A stretch of 64,000 nt of DNA from Clostridia bacterium (GTDB lineage Bacteria > Bacillota > Clostridia > Christensenellales > Aristaeellaceae). A model generated the notes under the pieces. That model saw only the letters and a list, made by a program, of their open reading frames with translations. It searched no databases and was not told the DNA's origin. The stretch's first letter is position 1. Each line of letters opens with the position of its first letter. Positions 7,448 through 15,917 of this stretch are shown one piece after another. A program made the translations under genes and the position numbers. The stretch covers positions 1 to 64,000 of the forward strand of contig JAFXUZ010000087.1 of assembly GCA_017524725.1 (NCBI GenBank). The letters are read 5' to 3'.

Positions 7448-8929
7448 TCACTTGACGAAGGGGTTCTCGGTGGGGTAGGGCAGGCTCGCCGGCTGGTTGT
7501 AGGCGATGTCCTTGACGCCCAGGAAGCGGAACACCTCGAAGAGGTACTTGCCCACATGGCTGAAGGCCACGGCGCCGTGATGGGGATAACGCTTTTCGAT
7601 CAGCACATGGCGGTAGAAGCGGCCCATCTCCGGGATGGCGAACACGCCGATGCCGCCGAAGGAGCGGGTCTTCACGTCCAGGATCTCGCCCTCGGCGATG
7701 TAGGAGCGGAGCACGCCCTCGCTGTCGCACTGCAGGCGGTAGAAGGTGATGTCGCTGGCGGCCAGGTCGCCTTCCAGGGTGCCGCGGGTGAAGTCGGGAT
7801 CGCTGCCGGCCGGCTCCAGCAGGCGGTGCTGGATCAGCTGGTACTTGACCGCGCGGTCGCTGCACAGCTTGCACTCGGGGGTGTTGCCGCAGTGGAAGCC
7901 CATGAAGGTGTCGGTGAGGCGGTAGTTGTACTTGCCCTTGATGTCTTCGTCGTAGATGTACTTGGGAACGCTGTTGTTGATGTCAAGCAGCGTTACGGGG
8001 TCGGCGGAAACGCACAGGCCGATGTATTCGGACAGGGCGCCGTAGATGTCCACCTCGCAGCTGACGGGGATGCCGCGGCTGACCAGGCGGCTGTTGACGT
8101 AGCAGGGCTCAAACCCGAACTGGCTGGGGAAGGCGGGCCAGCACTTGTCGGCGAAGGCCACATACTGGCGGCTGCCCTTGTGGTTCTCGGCCCAGTCCAG
8201 CAGGGTCAGTTCAAACTGCGCCATGCGCACGCTCATGTCGGGATAATAGGCGCCTTCGCCCATTTCCTTGGCCATTTCTTCGCACACGCCGGGGATGCGG
8301 GGATCGTTCTCGTGCTCCTTGTAGCTGACCAGCAGGTCCAGCTCGCTGTTTTCCTCGATCTCCACGCCGATCTCATACAGGCCCTTGATGGGGGCGTTGC
8401 AGGCGAAGAAGTCCTGGGGACGGGGCCCGAAGGTGATGATCTTCAGGTTCTTCACGCCGATGACCGCACGGGCGACGGGCACGAAGTCCGCGATCATGTC
8501 CGCGATCTCGTCGGCGGTGCCGACGGGATAGGAGGGGATGTAGCCCTTCAGGTGGCGCATGCCCAGGTTGTAGGAGCAGTTCAGCATGCCGCAGTAGGCG
8601 TCGCCGCGGCCGTTGATCATGTCGCCGTCGCCCTCGGCCGCCGCAACGAACATGCAGGGACCGTCAAAATTCTTTGCGATCAGGGTCTCGGGGGTCTCGG
8701 GGCCGAAGTTGCCCAGGAACACCACCAGGGCGTTGCAGCCGGCTTTTTTGACGTCGCAGACAGCCTCCAGCATGTCCTTTTCGTTCTCGACGGTCACCGG
8801 GCACTCGTACAGGTCGCCCTTGTAGGCCTTCATGATGTTGGCGCGGCGGGTCTTGCTCAGCTGGATGGGGAAGCAGTCGCGGCTGACGGCGATGATGCCC
8901 AGCTTGACGACGGGGATATTGGTCATCAT
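7448..8929 (-). CDS. L-fucose/L-arabinose isomerase family protein
   Basis: 493 residues, full length for the fucose-isomerase-like family (COG2407). N-terminal residues VVKLGIIAVSRDCFPIQLSKTRR, an internal NALVVFLGNFGPETPE and a C-terminal HHGAVAFSHVGKYLFEVFRFLG are characteristic. Enzymes of this superfamily interconvert aldoses and ketoses using Mn2+; the actual sugar is not determined and could be something other than fucose. It is preceded by AAAGGAGTGC and transcribed 43 bases downstream of a DUF4867 gene from the promoter at 9647-9675. No fuculose kinase or aldolase is nearby, so the pathway is incomplete in this window. Confidence 0.85.
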   Translation of the reverse strand: MMTNIPVVKLGIIAVSRDCFPIQLSKTRRANIMKAYKGDLYECPVTVENEKDMLEAVCDVKKAGCNALVVFLGNFGPETPETLIAKNFDGPCMFVAAAEGDGDMINGRGDAYCGMLNCSYNLGMRHLKGYIPSYPVGTADEIADMIADFVPVARAVIGVKNLKIITFGPRPQDFFACNAPIKGLYEIGVEIEENSELDLLVSYKEHENDPRIPGVCEEMAKEMGEGAYYPDMSVRMAQFELTLLDWAENHKGSRQYVAFADKCWPAFPSQFGFEPCYVNSRLVSRGIPVSCEVDIYGALSEYIGLCVSADPVTLLDINNSVPKYIYDEDIKGKYNYRLTDTFMGFHCGNTPECKLCSDRAVKYQLIQHRLLEPAGSDPDFTRGTLEGDLAASDITFYRLQCDSEGVLRSYIAEGEILDVKTRSFGGIGVFAIPEMGRFYRHVLIEKRYPHHGAVAFSHVGKYLFEVFRFLGVKDIAYNQPASLPYPTENPFVK

Positions 8930-8972
8930 GGTGCATGCACTCCTTTAAAATAATTTTTTAATTGGGACAGGT

Positions 8973-9608
8973 TCACAGGTCGCCGGCGATGTCGATGTTG
9001 ACGCCCTTCAGGCGGACCTTGGCGCCCTGGGCCGCCTCGGAGGATTCCGCGTGGGCCAGGAGCCATTTGTTGCGGGCCCACAGGGTCTCGTCCAGGGTGT
9101 TGGCGCCGCTTTCCGGACGCCAGGAGGTATTGGTGTTGGCGGGCAGGGCCACCAGCACATGGAAGCCGACGGCGGGGTCGGTATGGCAGGGGGCGTAATG
9201 GAGCGTGGTGGCGTACACCTCCACCAGCGTGCCCGCCGGGACGCGGAACGCCTTGACGCAGGCCGTGTCCAGCATGCCGTTTTCGTCGATCTCATCCTGC
9301 TTGGCCAGGAGCAGGATAAAATCCTCACATCCCAGGTTGAATTCGCTGTCGCGGTGGTATTCCAGGCAGTTTAGGCGGGTGTTGTGTCCGTTGCACCAGC
9401 CCAGCTGGAAGGGCATCCCGCCGAACAGGGCCTCGCCGACGGCCTCCGCGTCGGGAGCCAAGTGCAGCGAGTCGTCCCGCGGCACGTAGTCGGTGCCCTC
9501 GGGCAGGGGCGTCTTTTTCAGCGCGGCAAGCAGTCCGTCCAGGGGATACCCCGTGGCGACGCGCCCGTACCGGCCGAATTCGGCGTCCGTGACGTTCAGG
9601 ATCTTCAT
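8973..9608 (-). CDS. DUF4867 family protein
   Basis: 211 residues. It shows a cupin-like pattern: NCLEYHRDSEFNLG, then FRVPAGTLVEVYATTLHYAPC, the latter containing a plausible metal-binding His/Glu set. DUF4867 genes are repeatedly found beside fucose-isomerase-like genes in Firmicutes, as here, so a role as a sugar-binding or epimerase-like accessory enzyme is plausible but unproven. The start is the ATG at 9608 with GGAGGG eight bases upstream; the longer frame begins at a TTG inside the ribosome site. It is the first gene of the two-gene operon. Confidence 0.8.
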   Translation of the reverse strand: MKILNVTDAEFGRYGRVATGYPLDGLLAALKKTPLPEGTDYVPRDDSLHLAPDAEAVGEALFGGMPFQLGWCNGHNTRLNCLEYHRDSEFNLGCEDFILLLAKQDEIDENGMLDTACVKAFRVPAGTLVEVYATTLHYAPCHTDPAVGFHVLVALPANTNTSWRPESGANTLDETLWARNKWLLAHAESSEAAQGAKVRLKGVNIDIAGDL

Positions 9609-9646
9609 ATGCCATCCCTCCAAAAGATAGGTATAAAACTGATTTT

Positions 9647-9697
9647 ATTATACAGCACCGCGGGAAGCTTTGCAAGGAGCGGGACACAAGTTTAAAG
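9647..9697 (-). promoter_or_regulatory. Promoter with conserved upstream element (copy 1)
   Basis: On the minus strand: TTGCAA (9675-9670), 17-base spacer, TATAAT (9652-9647), driving DUF4867 and the isomerase. The adjoining upstream block 9671-9697, containing GGGACACAAGTTTAAAG on the plus strand, matches 13647-13673 at 26 of 27 bases, ahead of the BspA-like gene. Confidence 0.8.
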
Positions 9698-9714
9698 TAT
9701 GAAATACTGTGCAT

Positions 9715-9767
9715 CGGCAAAACAGGCTCAAACCCCGGTCCCATGGGGGTCTGAGCCTGTTTTGCCG
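9715..9767. terminator. Long 22-base inverted repeat, probable terminator
   Basis: Arms 9715-9736 and 9746-9767 pair over 22 bases with one mismatch around a 9-base loop. The tips contain AAAACAGGCTCA/TGAGCCTGTTTT. It lies downstream of the BspA-like gene and upstream of the DUF4867 promoter, so it probably ends BspA transcription. It lacks a long T-run after the stem, and a dispersed palindrome is an alternative. Confidence 0.55.
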
Positions 9768-9893
9768 TCAAAGCCGGCATCATATCCCGTTTTTGATCAG
9801 GGATATAAAAGGGAATTTATTGATCTTCCGCGGTGCGGACCCGGGACCGTGCCGGGCCACGTTTTCCCCGGCGGTCCCCCTGCCGCGCAAATA

Positions 9894-12800
9894 TTACGGT
9901 TCCGCCGACCATCCGTCGTCGATCGCCACGAAGGTGTATCCGCAATTGAGGGCAAAGGTCTCCGCCGCGGTGCCGGGATGGCCGTAGATATATCGCATGC
10001 CGTTCCCGCCGAAGGGATCGCCGGTGATGGAGACCACGTTTTTCGGGATCACCGCCGCCTCGGCGTCCGTGCCGCTGAAGGCGTCTTCCTCGATGGCCGT
10101 AAGGGAAGCGGGCAGGATGAGCGCTTTTTCGGGCAGGAGGGGATAGAAGGGCATAATCGTATCAGCCGCGTACGCCTGTGCGGTTGAACCGGGATACCCG
10201 TACAGGACCAGGCTGGGGCAATCGTAGAAACAATCACTCCCATAGAATGATGCCTCACTGTTGAGGATCACTGCTTTTGTCAGGCCGCTGCAGCCGTAGA
10301 ACGCGTAATCTTCAATGTCCGTCACGCTGTCCGGGATCGTCAGGGTCCCCGTGAAGCCGCTGCAGCCCAGGAACGCTTCGCCTTCAATTCTCGTCACGCT
10401 GTCTGGGATCGTCAGTGTCCCCGTGAAGCCGCTGCAGCCTTCGAATGCGGCATATCCAATGTCCGTCACGCTGTCCGGGATCGTCAGGGCCCCCGTAAAA
10501 CCAGTGCATTTGTTGAACGCGTAATCTCCAATGGTCGTCACGTTTTCCGGGATGGTCAGGGTCCCCGTGAAGCCGCTGCAGCCGTAGAATGCGTAATTCC
10601 CGATGCTCGTCACGCTGTCCGGGATCGCCAGGGTCCCCGTGAAGCCGCTGCAGCCGGAGAACGCGTCATCTCCGATGCTCGTCACGCTGTTCGGTATCGT
10701 CAGGGTCCCCGTGAAGCCGCTGCAGTCGCAGAATGCGGAGTCTCCGATGCTTGTCACGCTGTCCGGGATGGTCAGGGTCCCCGTGAAGCCGCTGCAGCCC
10801 CAGAACGCGCTATCTCCAATGCTCGTCACGCTGTCCGGGATCGTCAGGTTTCCTGTCTTTCCTCCGGGACATGCGATCAGTACTGTTTTCTGTTTGTTGT
10901 AAAGGATGCCGTCTATGGATGTATAGACTTCGTTACCCGGATCTGTATTTATATCTGTAAATCCACTGCCAACAAACGCACCATTTCCAATGCTCGTCAC
11001 ACTGTCCGGGATGGTCAGGTTCCCCGTGAAGCCGCTGCAGCTCCAGAACGCGCTATCTCCAATGCTCGTCACACTGTCCGGGATGGTCAGGTTCCCCGTG
11101 AAGCCGCGGCAGCCCCGGAACGCGTCATAACCAATGCTCGTCACGCTGTTCGGGATGATCAGGTTCCCCGTGAAGCCGCTGCAGCTGAAGAATGCGTAAT
11201 TCCCGATGCTCGTCACGCTGTCCGGGATCGACAGGTTCCCCGTGAAGCCGCCGCAATCAAAAAATATGTAATCTCCGATGGCTGTAATGCCGCTTTCGAT
11301 CACCAGGGTATCCATAGTCTTCCCGTACCATGGCGCAGGCGAATCATATGAATAATCAGGTATCGGTCCTGCCCCTGATATCGTAAGCACGCCGTTTTCC
11401 AGGGCTGCAAGCACGCCGTCTCCCAGCTTCCAGCTGAAGGATGAATTTTCCTTGCTCAATATCACACTGAAGCAGCCGGTATTGGAAGATAAAAAAATCG
11501 CTCCGAAATAATACTCCGCTCCGGCCTCCAGTCGGCAGGAGACCATGAAATTGCTGCCGTCCCCGCCGTCGTCATTGGAAGCGATCGCGTTCATACTCGC
11601 GTCGTACACATATCCGTAAGTGTCATTATCGCCGGAAGATATGAAGGTGTAAAGCCCGCTTTCCGCCGGCGTGAACGAAAACAGCGCGGTTTCCCCTGCC
11701 TCGGCGATCACCGCTTCCGCCGGTACATCCAACAGGAGTTCTGCTGCACCAAGCAGGGGATAAAAGGGGATGCCGCTGCCGGCCGCATATTCCTGTGCTG
11801 TTGAACCCGTATATCCAAACAGGACCAGGTTTGGGCAGCTGCCAAAACAGTCATTGCCGAATAATGCATCGCCGTTGAGGATCTCTGCTTTCGTCAGGTT
11901 GCTGCATTCATAGAACGCGTAATCTCCAATGCCCGCCACGCTGTCCGGGATCGTCAGGTTTCCCGTGAAGCCGCTGCAGCCGTAGAATGCACTACTTCCA
12001 ATGCCCGTCACGCTGTCCGGGATCGTCAGGCTCCCCGTGAAGCCGCTGCAGCCATAGAACGCGAAATCTCCGATGCCCGTCACGCTATCCGGGATCGTCA
12101 GGTTCCCCGTGAAGCCGCTGCAGTATGCGAACGCATAATCCCCGATGCTCGTCACGCTGTTCGGTATCGTCAGGGTCCCCGTGAAACCGCTGCAGTCGCA
12201 GAATGCGGAGTCTCCGATGCTTGTCATGCTGTCTGGGATGGTCAGGTTCCCCGTGAAGCCGCTGCAGCCGCAGAATGCGTAATTCCCGATGCTCGTCACG
12301 CTGTCCGGGATGGTCAGGGCCCCCGTGAAGCCGCTGCAGCCGCAGAATGCGTAATTCCCGATGCTCGTCACGCTGTCCGGGATCGCCAGGGTCCCCGTGA
12401 AGCCGCTGCAGTCTTCGAACGCGAAATCTTCGATGCTCGTCACGCTGTCCGGGATCGTCAGGTTCCCCGTGAAACCACTGCAGCTGTTGAACGCGCCATA
12501 ACCAATGCTCGTCACGCTGTCCGGGATCGTCAGGGTTCCCGTCAAGCCGCCGCAGCCGGAGAATGCGTGAGGCCCGATGCTCGTCACGCTGTCCGGGATC
12601 GTCAGGGTCCCTGTCTTTCCTCCGGGACATGCGATCAGTTCTGTTTTCTGTTTGTTGTAAAGGATGCCGTTTATGGATGTATAGACTGCGTTTCCGGGAT
12701 CTGTATTTATATCTGTAAATCCACTGCGAACAAACGTGTCAGCTCCAATGCTCATCACGCTGTCCGGGATCGTCAGGGCCCCCGTCAGACCGCTGCAGCC

Positions 12801-13583
12801 GTAGAACGCGCCATTTCCAATATACGTCACGCTGTTCGGGATCGTCAGGTTTCCCATGAAGCCGCTGCAGTACTGGAACGCGTAGCTTCCGACGTTCGTC
12901 ACGCTGTCCGGGATCGTCAGGGTCCCCGTGAAGCCGCTGCAGCCTTCGAACGCGCTAAATCCAATGCTTGTCACGCCGTCCGGAATCGAAAGGTTCCCCG
13001 TGAAACCGCCGCAATTCAAAAATGCGTAATTTCCGATGGCTGTAATGCCGCTTTCGATCACCAAGGTATCCATAGGCTTTCCGTACCATGGAGCTGACAT
13101 GTAAAAATAATCAGGTATGGGACCTGCCCCTGAGATCGTAAGCACGCCGCTTTCCAGGGTTGCCAGCACGCCGTCCCCCAGCGACCAGCTGAAAGATGAA
13201 GGTTCCTTGCTCAGCGTCACGCTGAAACTGCCGGTATCGAAATCAGAAAAATACCTCGCTCCGAAATAATACTCCGCTCCGGCCTCCAGTCGGCAGGTGA
13301 TCATGAAATTGCTGCCGTCCCCGCCGCCGTCTTCGGAAGCGATCACGTTCATACTTGCGTCGTACAAATATCCGTAAGTGTCATTATCGCCGGAAGATAT
13401 GAAGGTGTAAAGACCGCTTTCCGCCGGCGTGAATGAAAACAGCGCGGTTTCCCCTGCCTCGGCGATCACCGCTTCCGCCGGTACATCCGGCGTCAGCGGC
13501 GTAGCGTCCGCCGAAGCTGCGCAGACCGACAGGAACGTCAAAGCGCACAGGATGGTAAAACATATACGGCATTTTTTGATCAC
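9894..13583 (-). CDS. Large secreted BspA-like leucine-rich-repeat protein, internally duplicated
   Basis: About 1,229 residues. The GTG at 13583 is chosen because GAGAGGG lies 9 bases upstream and a signal peptide follows directly (IKKCRICFTILCALTFLSVCAASA). The protein is two copies of one ~580-residue module. Each begins with a PPC-like beta domain (DVPAEAVIAEAGETALFSFT) and a short linker (LTISGAGPIPDY), then roughly 12-15 LRR_5/BspA repeats of 24 residues, e.g. LTIPDSVTSIGDYAFYGCSG. Each module has one longer insert (DINTDPGN...NGILYNKQK) and a cap (GYTGSTAQEYAA). BspA-like proteins are surface adhesins or ligand binders in gut and oral bacteria. No LPXTG or membrane anchor is seen at the C-terminus, so attachment is unclear. 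Confidence 0.9.
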   Translation of the reverse strand: MIKKCRICFTILCALTFLSVCAASADATPLTPDVPAEAVIAEAGETALFSFTPAESGLYTFISSGDNDTYGYLYDASMNVIASEDGGGDGSNFMITCRLEAGAEYYFGARYFSDFDTGSFSVTLSKEPSSFSWSLGDGVLATLESGVLTISGAGPIPDYFYMSAPWYGKPMDTLVIESGITAIGNYAFLNCGGFTGNLSIPDGVTSIGFSAFEGCSGFTGTLTIPDSVTNVGSYAFQYCSGFMGNLTIPNSVTYIGNGAFYGCSGLTGALTIPDSVMSIGADTFVRSGFTDINTDPGNAVYTSINGILYNKQKTELIACPGGKTGTLTIPDSVTSIGPHAFSGCGGLTGTLTIPDSVTSIGYGAFNSCSGFTGNLTIPDSVTSIEDFAFEDCSGFTGTLAIPDSVTSIGNYAFCGCSGFTGALTIPDSVTSIGNYAFCGCSGFTGNLTIPDSMTSIGDSAFCDCSGFTGTLTIPNSVTSIGDYAFAYCSGFTGNLTIPDSVTGIGDFAFYGCSGFTGSLTIPDSVTGIGSSAFYGCSGFTGNLTIPDSVAGIGDYAFYECSNLTKAEILNGDALFGNDCFGSCPNLVLFGYTGSTAQEYAAGSGIPFYPLLGAAELLLDVPAEAVIAEAGETALFSFTPAESGLYTFISSGDNDTYGYVYDASMNAIASNDDGGDGSNFMVSCRLEAGAEYYFGAIFLSSNTGCFSVILSKENSSFSWKLGDGVLAALENGVLTISGAGPIPDYSYDSPAPWYGKTMDTLVIESGITAIGDYIFFDCGGFTGNLSIPDSVTSIGNYAFFSCSGFTGNLIIPNSVTSIGYDAFRGCRGFTGNLTIPDSVTSIGDSAFWSCSGFTGNLTIPDSVTSIGNGAFVGSGFTDINTDPGNEVYTSIDGILYNKQKTVLIACPGGKTGNLTIPDSVTSIGDSAFWGCSGFTGTLTIPDSVTSIGDSAFCDCSGFTGTLTIPNSVTSIGDDAFSGCSGFTGTLAIPDSVTSIGNYAFYGCSGFTGTLTIPENVTTIGDYAFNKCTGFTGALTIPDSVTDIGYAAFEGCSGFTGTLTIPDSVTRIEGEAFLGCSGFTGTLTIPDSVTDIEDYAFYGCSGLTKAVILNSEASFYGSDCFYDCPSLVLYGYPGSTAQAYAADTIMPFYPLLPEKALILPASLTAIEEDAFSGTDAEAAVIPKNVVSITGDPFGGNGMRYIYGHPGTAAETFALNCGYTFVAIDDGWSAEP

Positions 13584-13622
13584 GACTTCACGCCCTCTCG
13601 CATTTATCATTATTTTACAATA

Positions 13623-13673
13623 ATTATACATCGCCGAGTGGCGCTATGCAAGGCGCGGGACACAAGTTTAAAG
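13623..13673 (-). promoter_or_regulatory. Promoter with conserved upstream element (copy 2)
   Basis: On the minus strand: TTGCAT (13651-13646), 17-base spacer, TATAAT (13628-13623), ahead of the BspA-like gene. The upstream block 13647-13673 repeats 9671-9697 at 26 of 27 bases. Confidence 0.8.
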
Positions 13674-13700
13674 CAATGAAAAATAGAAGTAAACGGCAAA

Positions 13701-13732
13701 CAAAACGGCGGCTGCCTGAAGGGGAGCCGCCG
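13701..13732 (-). terminator. Terminator after the LOG gene
   Basis: Stem GGCGGCT/AGCCGCC (13707-13713 with 13725-13731), followed on the minus strand by GTTTTGTTT, six bases past the LOG stop codon. Confidence 0.75.
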
Positions 13733-13737
13733 CGGCG

Positions 13738-14265
13738 TCACGAAAGGACCCCAAGCACCTCTTCCGGGGTCGACAGGGCGGCGTAGCCGTCCTTCAGGTC
13801 GTCCCGGATGAAGCCCTCGGCGCGCATCCGCTCCATGGCGGCAAGGACCAGGTCCCAGAACCCGAAAATGTTGTAGAAGATCACCTTTCCGGGGATCTTC
13901 CCGACGGATTTGAGGGACAGGACCGAAAACATTTCGTCCATGGTCCCAACGCCCCCGGGCACGGCGATGAAGGCGTCCGAGATGCGCGCCATTTCCGCCT
14001 TGCGCTCCGAAAGGTCCCGCGTCAGGATCATTTCCTCCATGCCGGGCTGTTTTGCCTGGGTGGCCTCGAACAGTTCCGCCGTGACGCCGATGACACGCGC
14101 CCCCGCGCGGAGGAACCCGTCGGCGGCCGCCTTCATCAGCCCGTCGGCATAGCCGCCGAAGACCAGGGTATGGCCGGCCTTCCCCAGGGCATACCCCAGG
14201 GCCTCCACGGCGTCCAGGTATTTTTTGTCCACGGGGCTGGCCGACGCGAAAATGCAGATGTTCAT
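13738..14265 (-). CDS. LOG family (TIGR00730) nucleotide 5'-monophosphate phosphoribohydrolase
   Basis: 175 residues, full length for the family. The signature PGGVGTMDE is at residues 103-111, and the N-terminal Rossmann motif (FGGYADGLMKAAADGF) is intact. LOG proteins release adenine or cytokinin-like bases from nucleoside monophosphates; in bacteria the physiological role is often unclear and many are annotated as lysine decarboxylase-like by mistake. Ribosome site CAGGAGGAATC. It lies 84 bases downstream of dUTPase on the same strand, so the two nucleotide-cleaning enzymes may be cotranscribed. Confidence 0.88.
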   Translation of the reverse strand: MNICIFASASPVDKKYLDAVEALGYALGKAGHTLVFGGYADGLMKAAADGFLRAGARVIGVTAELFEATQAKQPGMEEMILTRDLSERKAEMARISDAFIAVPGGVGTMDEMFSVLSLKSVGKIPGKVIFYNIFGFWDLVLAAMERMRAEGFIRDDLKDGYAALSTPEEVLGVLS

Positions 14266-14349
14266 GATTCCTCCTGATAAGAGAGTCGGGTTTGAGAAAG
14301 GGCGTACTCTTATGATGTTTGGATGCCGGTGAAGGCGGGAAAACCTTTT

Positions 14350-14790
14350 TTACCTGTCCCCGGTGGAGCCGAAGCCGCCCCGGTCTGGGTCCGGAAGGGT
14401 CTCCCGCTCCTCAAATACGACGGGGGGCATCTTTTTGAAAATGCGGAACTGGCAGATCCGGTCGCCTTTTTGGATGTCGGTCTCCCGGAGGGCCAGCGCC
14501 TGGAAATACCAGATATCCCCGTCCCCGCAGTAGCTTTCGTCGATGATGCCGATGCTGTTCGCCTGCACGACGCCCCAGCGGCGGAAGGTGGAGGAACGGG
14601 GGACCACATGGGCCTCGTAGCCGGCGGGCAGCTTCATGGAGACGCCCAGGGAGATCAGCTTCCATTCGCCCTTTTCAAGGTGCGTGTCCTCGGCGGCGTA
14701 CAGGTCGATCCAGTCCCCGATGTCGATCTTTTCGATCTTCGGGATGTCCGCGTGGTAGCGGACGAGGATCTTTAATTCATTTTCAGGCAT
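14350..14790 (-). CDS. dut: dUTP diphosphatase (trimeric dUTPase)
   Basis: 146 residues. Conserved dUTPase motifs are present in order: PRSST at 64-68, [14 protein letters not shown] at 81-94 (uracil-binding region with the catalytic Asp), DRICQFRI at 110-117 and the glycine-rich C-terminal P-loop-like GGFGSTG at 138-144. The enzyme converts dUTP to dUMP, keeping uracil out of DNA and feeding thymidylate synthesis. The ATG at 14790 (ribosome site AAAGGACAAGCC) gives the usual family length; the much longer open frame upstream is antisense to the MraY-like gene and is not coding. It is divergent from that gene. Confidence 0.93.
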   Translation of the reverse strand: MPENELKILVRYHADIPKIEKIDIGDWIDLYAAEDTHLEKGEWKLISLGVSMKLPAGYEAHVVPRSSTFRRWGVVQANSIGIIDESYCGDGDIWYFQALALRETDIQKGDRICQFRIFKKMPPVVFEERETLPDPDRGGFGSTGDR

Positions 14791-14871
14791 GGCTTGTCCT
14801 TTCGCTTGTTTTCGGGAACTCCCGGTTTTTCTACCATGATAACGCAGAATGGGACGGTTGAAAAGTGAAAC

Positions 14872-14900
14872 TTGCCTGTTCCCGCCCTTTATGATAACAT
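14872..14900 (+). promoter_or_regulatory. Candidate promoter for the MraY-like gene
   Basis: TTGCCT (14872-14877), 17-base spacer, TAACAT (14895-14900). Moderate match; the transcript would begin near 14907, close to the first possible start codon. Confidence 0.5.
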
Positions 14901-14949
14901 GGAACGGATCTGTATGAAAGGAGAGCGCGGCAAAGCCGCGCAGGTGATC

Positions 14950-15900
14950 ATGCTGACTTCTCTGTTTCCGGACCTTCCCGCCGCAGGGCCTGCCATGGCC
15001 GGCGCGGTCATCGCCTTTATCCTGACCTTCGCGGCCCTGAAGAGCCGCTTTTCCTTCCTGCCCAAGGACAAGGGCCGCGCCCTGGCCGTGGACGGGGAAA
15101 AATCCCGGGGAAAGATCCGCGGGGTGGGGCTGGTGATGGCGGCGTGCTTCGTCGTCTGCTCCCTGCTGTTTGTCTCTGTGAACGCCGAATACCTGATCCT
15201 CTGCGTGATCTTCCTCCTGGAGATGCTGTCCGGCTACCTGGACGACGCTTCGAAGAAGTCCTGGAGCGACTACAAAAAGGGCCTGATCGATTTGTGCCTC
15301 GCGGCGGGCTTCATGGTGTCCTATGTCCGTTTCAACCCCACGGAGGCCGCCTTTTTCGACCGCTCCTTCACGCTGAATCCCTGGCTGTACGGCATCCTGG
15401 GCACGGCGCTGATCTGGCTTTCGATCAACGTGACCAACTGCTCCGACGGTGTGGACGGCCTGTGCGCCTGCCAGAGCGCGGTGGTCCTTTTGTCCTATGC
15501 GGTGCTGTTCGGCGGCGCTCTGGGGGATTACCGGTGGTACGCCGTGATCCTGTGCGCGGTGGTGCTGGCCTACCTCTGGTTCAATTCCTATCCCTCGACC
15601 ATGCTGATGGGCGACGCCGGATCCCGCATGCTGGGCTTTTTCTTCGCGGTGCTGGCAATGAAGTCCGGCCATCCCTTCAGCTTCCTCGTCCTGTGCCTGG
15701 TGATGATCCTGGACGGCGGCAGCGGGATGGTCAAGATCTTCCTGAAGCGCTTCTTTAAGATATCGGTGCTCAAGGACACCCTTACGCCCCTCCACGATCA
15801 TCTGCGCAAACGCCTCGGCTGGAGCGATACCCAGGTGGTCCAGCGCTATGCGGCACTGCAGGTGATGCTGGCGATGCTCCTGTACATGCTTATCAGGTAA
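14950..15900 (+). CDS. MraY/WecA-type polyprenyl-phosphate glycosyl-1-phosphate transferase
   Basis: About 316 residues with ~10 membrane helices. Family landmarks: DD at 98-99 ([11 protein letters not shown]), [12 protein letters not shown] at 160-171, MGDAGS at 220-225 and a C-terminal LHDHLRK matching the HHH-type motif of MraY. Such enzymes move a sugar-1-phosphate (in MraY, phospho-MurNAc-pentapeptide) to a lipid carrier in the membrane. It is not in a division/cell-wall cluster, and at ~316 residues could be either MraY or a related GT4 enzyme. The start is uncertain: ATG at 14950 fits family N-termini but its Shine-Dalgarno GGAG (14918-14921) is separated from it by a perfect hairpin; ATG at 14914 is the alternative. 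Confidence 0.8.
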   Translation: MLTSLFPDLPAAGPAMAGAVIAFILTFAALKSRFSFLPKDKGRALAVDGEKSRGKIRGVGLVMAACFVVCSLLFVSVNAEYLILCVIFLLEMLSGYLDDASKKSWSDYKKGLIDLCLAAGFMVSYVRFNPTEAAFFDRSFTLNPWLYGILGTALIWLSINVTNCSDGVDGLCACQSAVVLLSYAVLFGGALGDYRWYAVILCAVVLAYLWFNSYPSTMLMGDAGSRMLGFFFAVLAMKSGHPFSFLVLCLVMILDGGSGMVKIFLKRFFKISVLKDTLTPLHDHLRKRLGWSDTQVVQRYAALQVMLAMLLYMLIR

Positions 15901-15917
15901 CTTAAAGGGAAAAACAT

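Noticed and set aside
10260..13040. Regularly spaced near-identical units that could suggest a CRISPR array
   Set aside because: Units have a 72-base period, stay in frame and encode 24-residue LRR_5/BspA repeats; there are no unique spacers and no cas genes.
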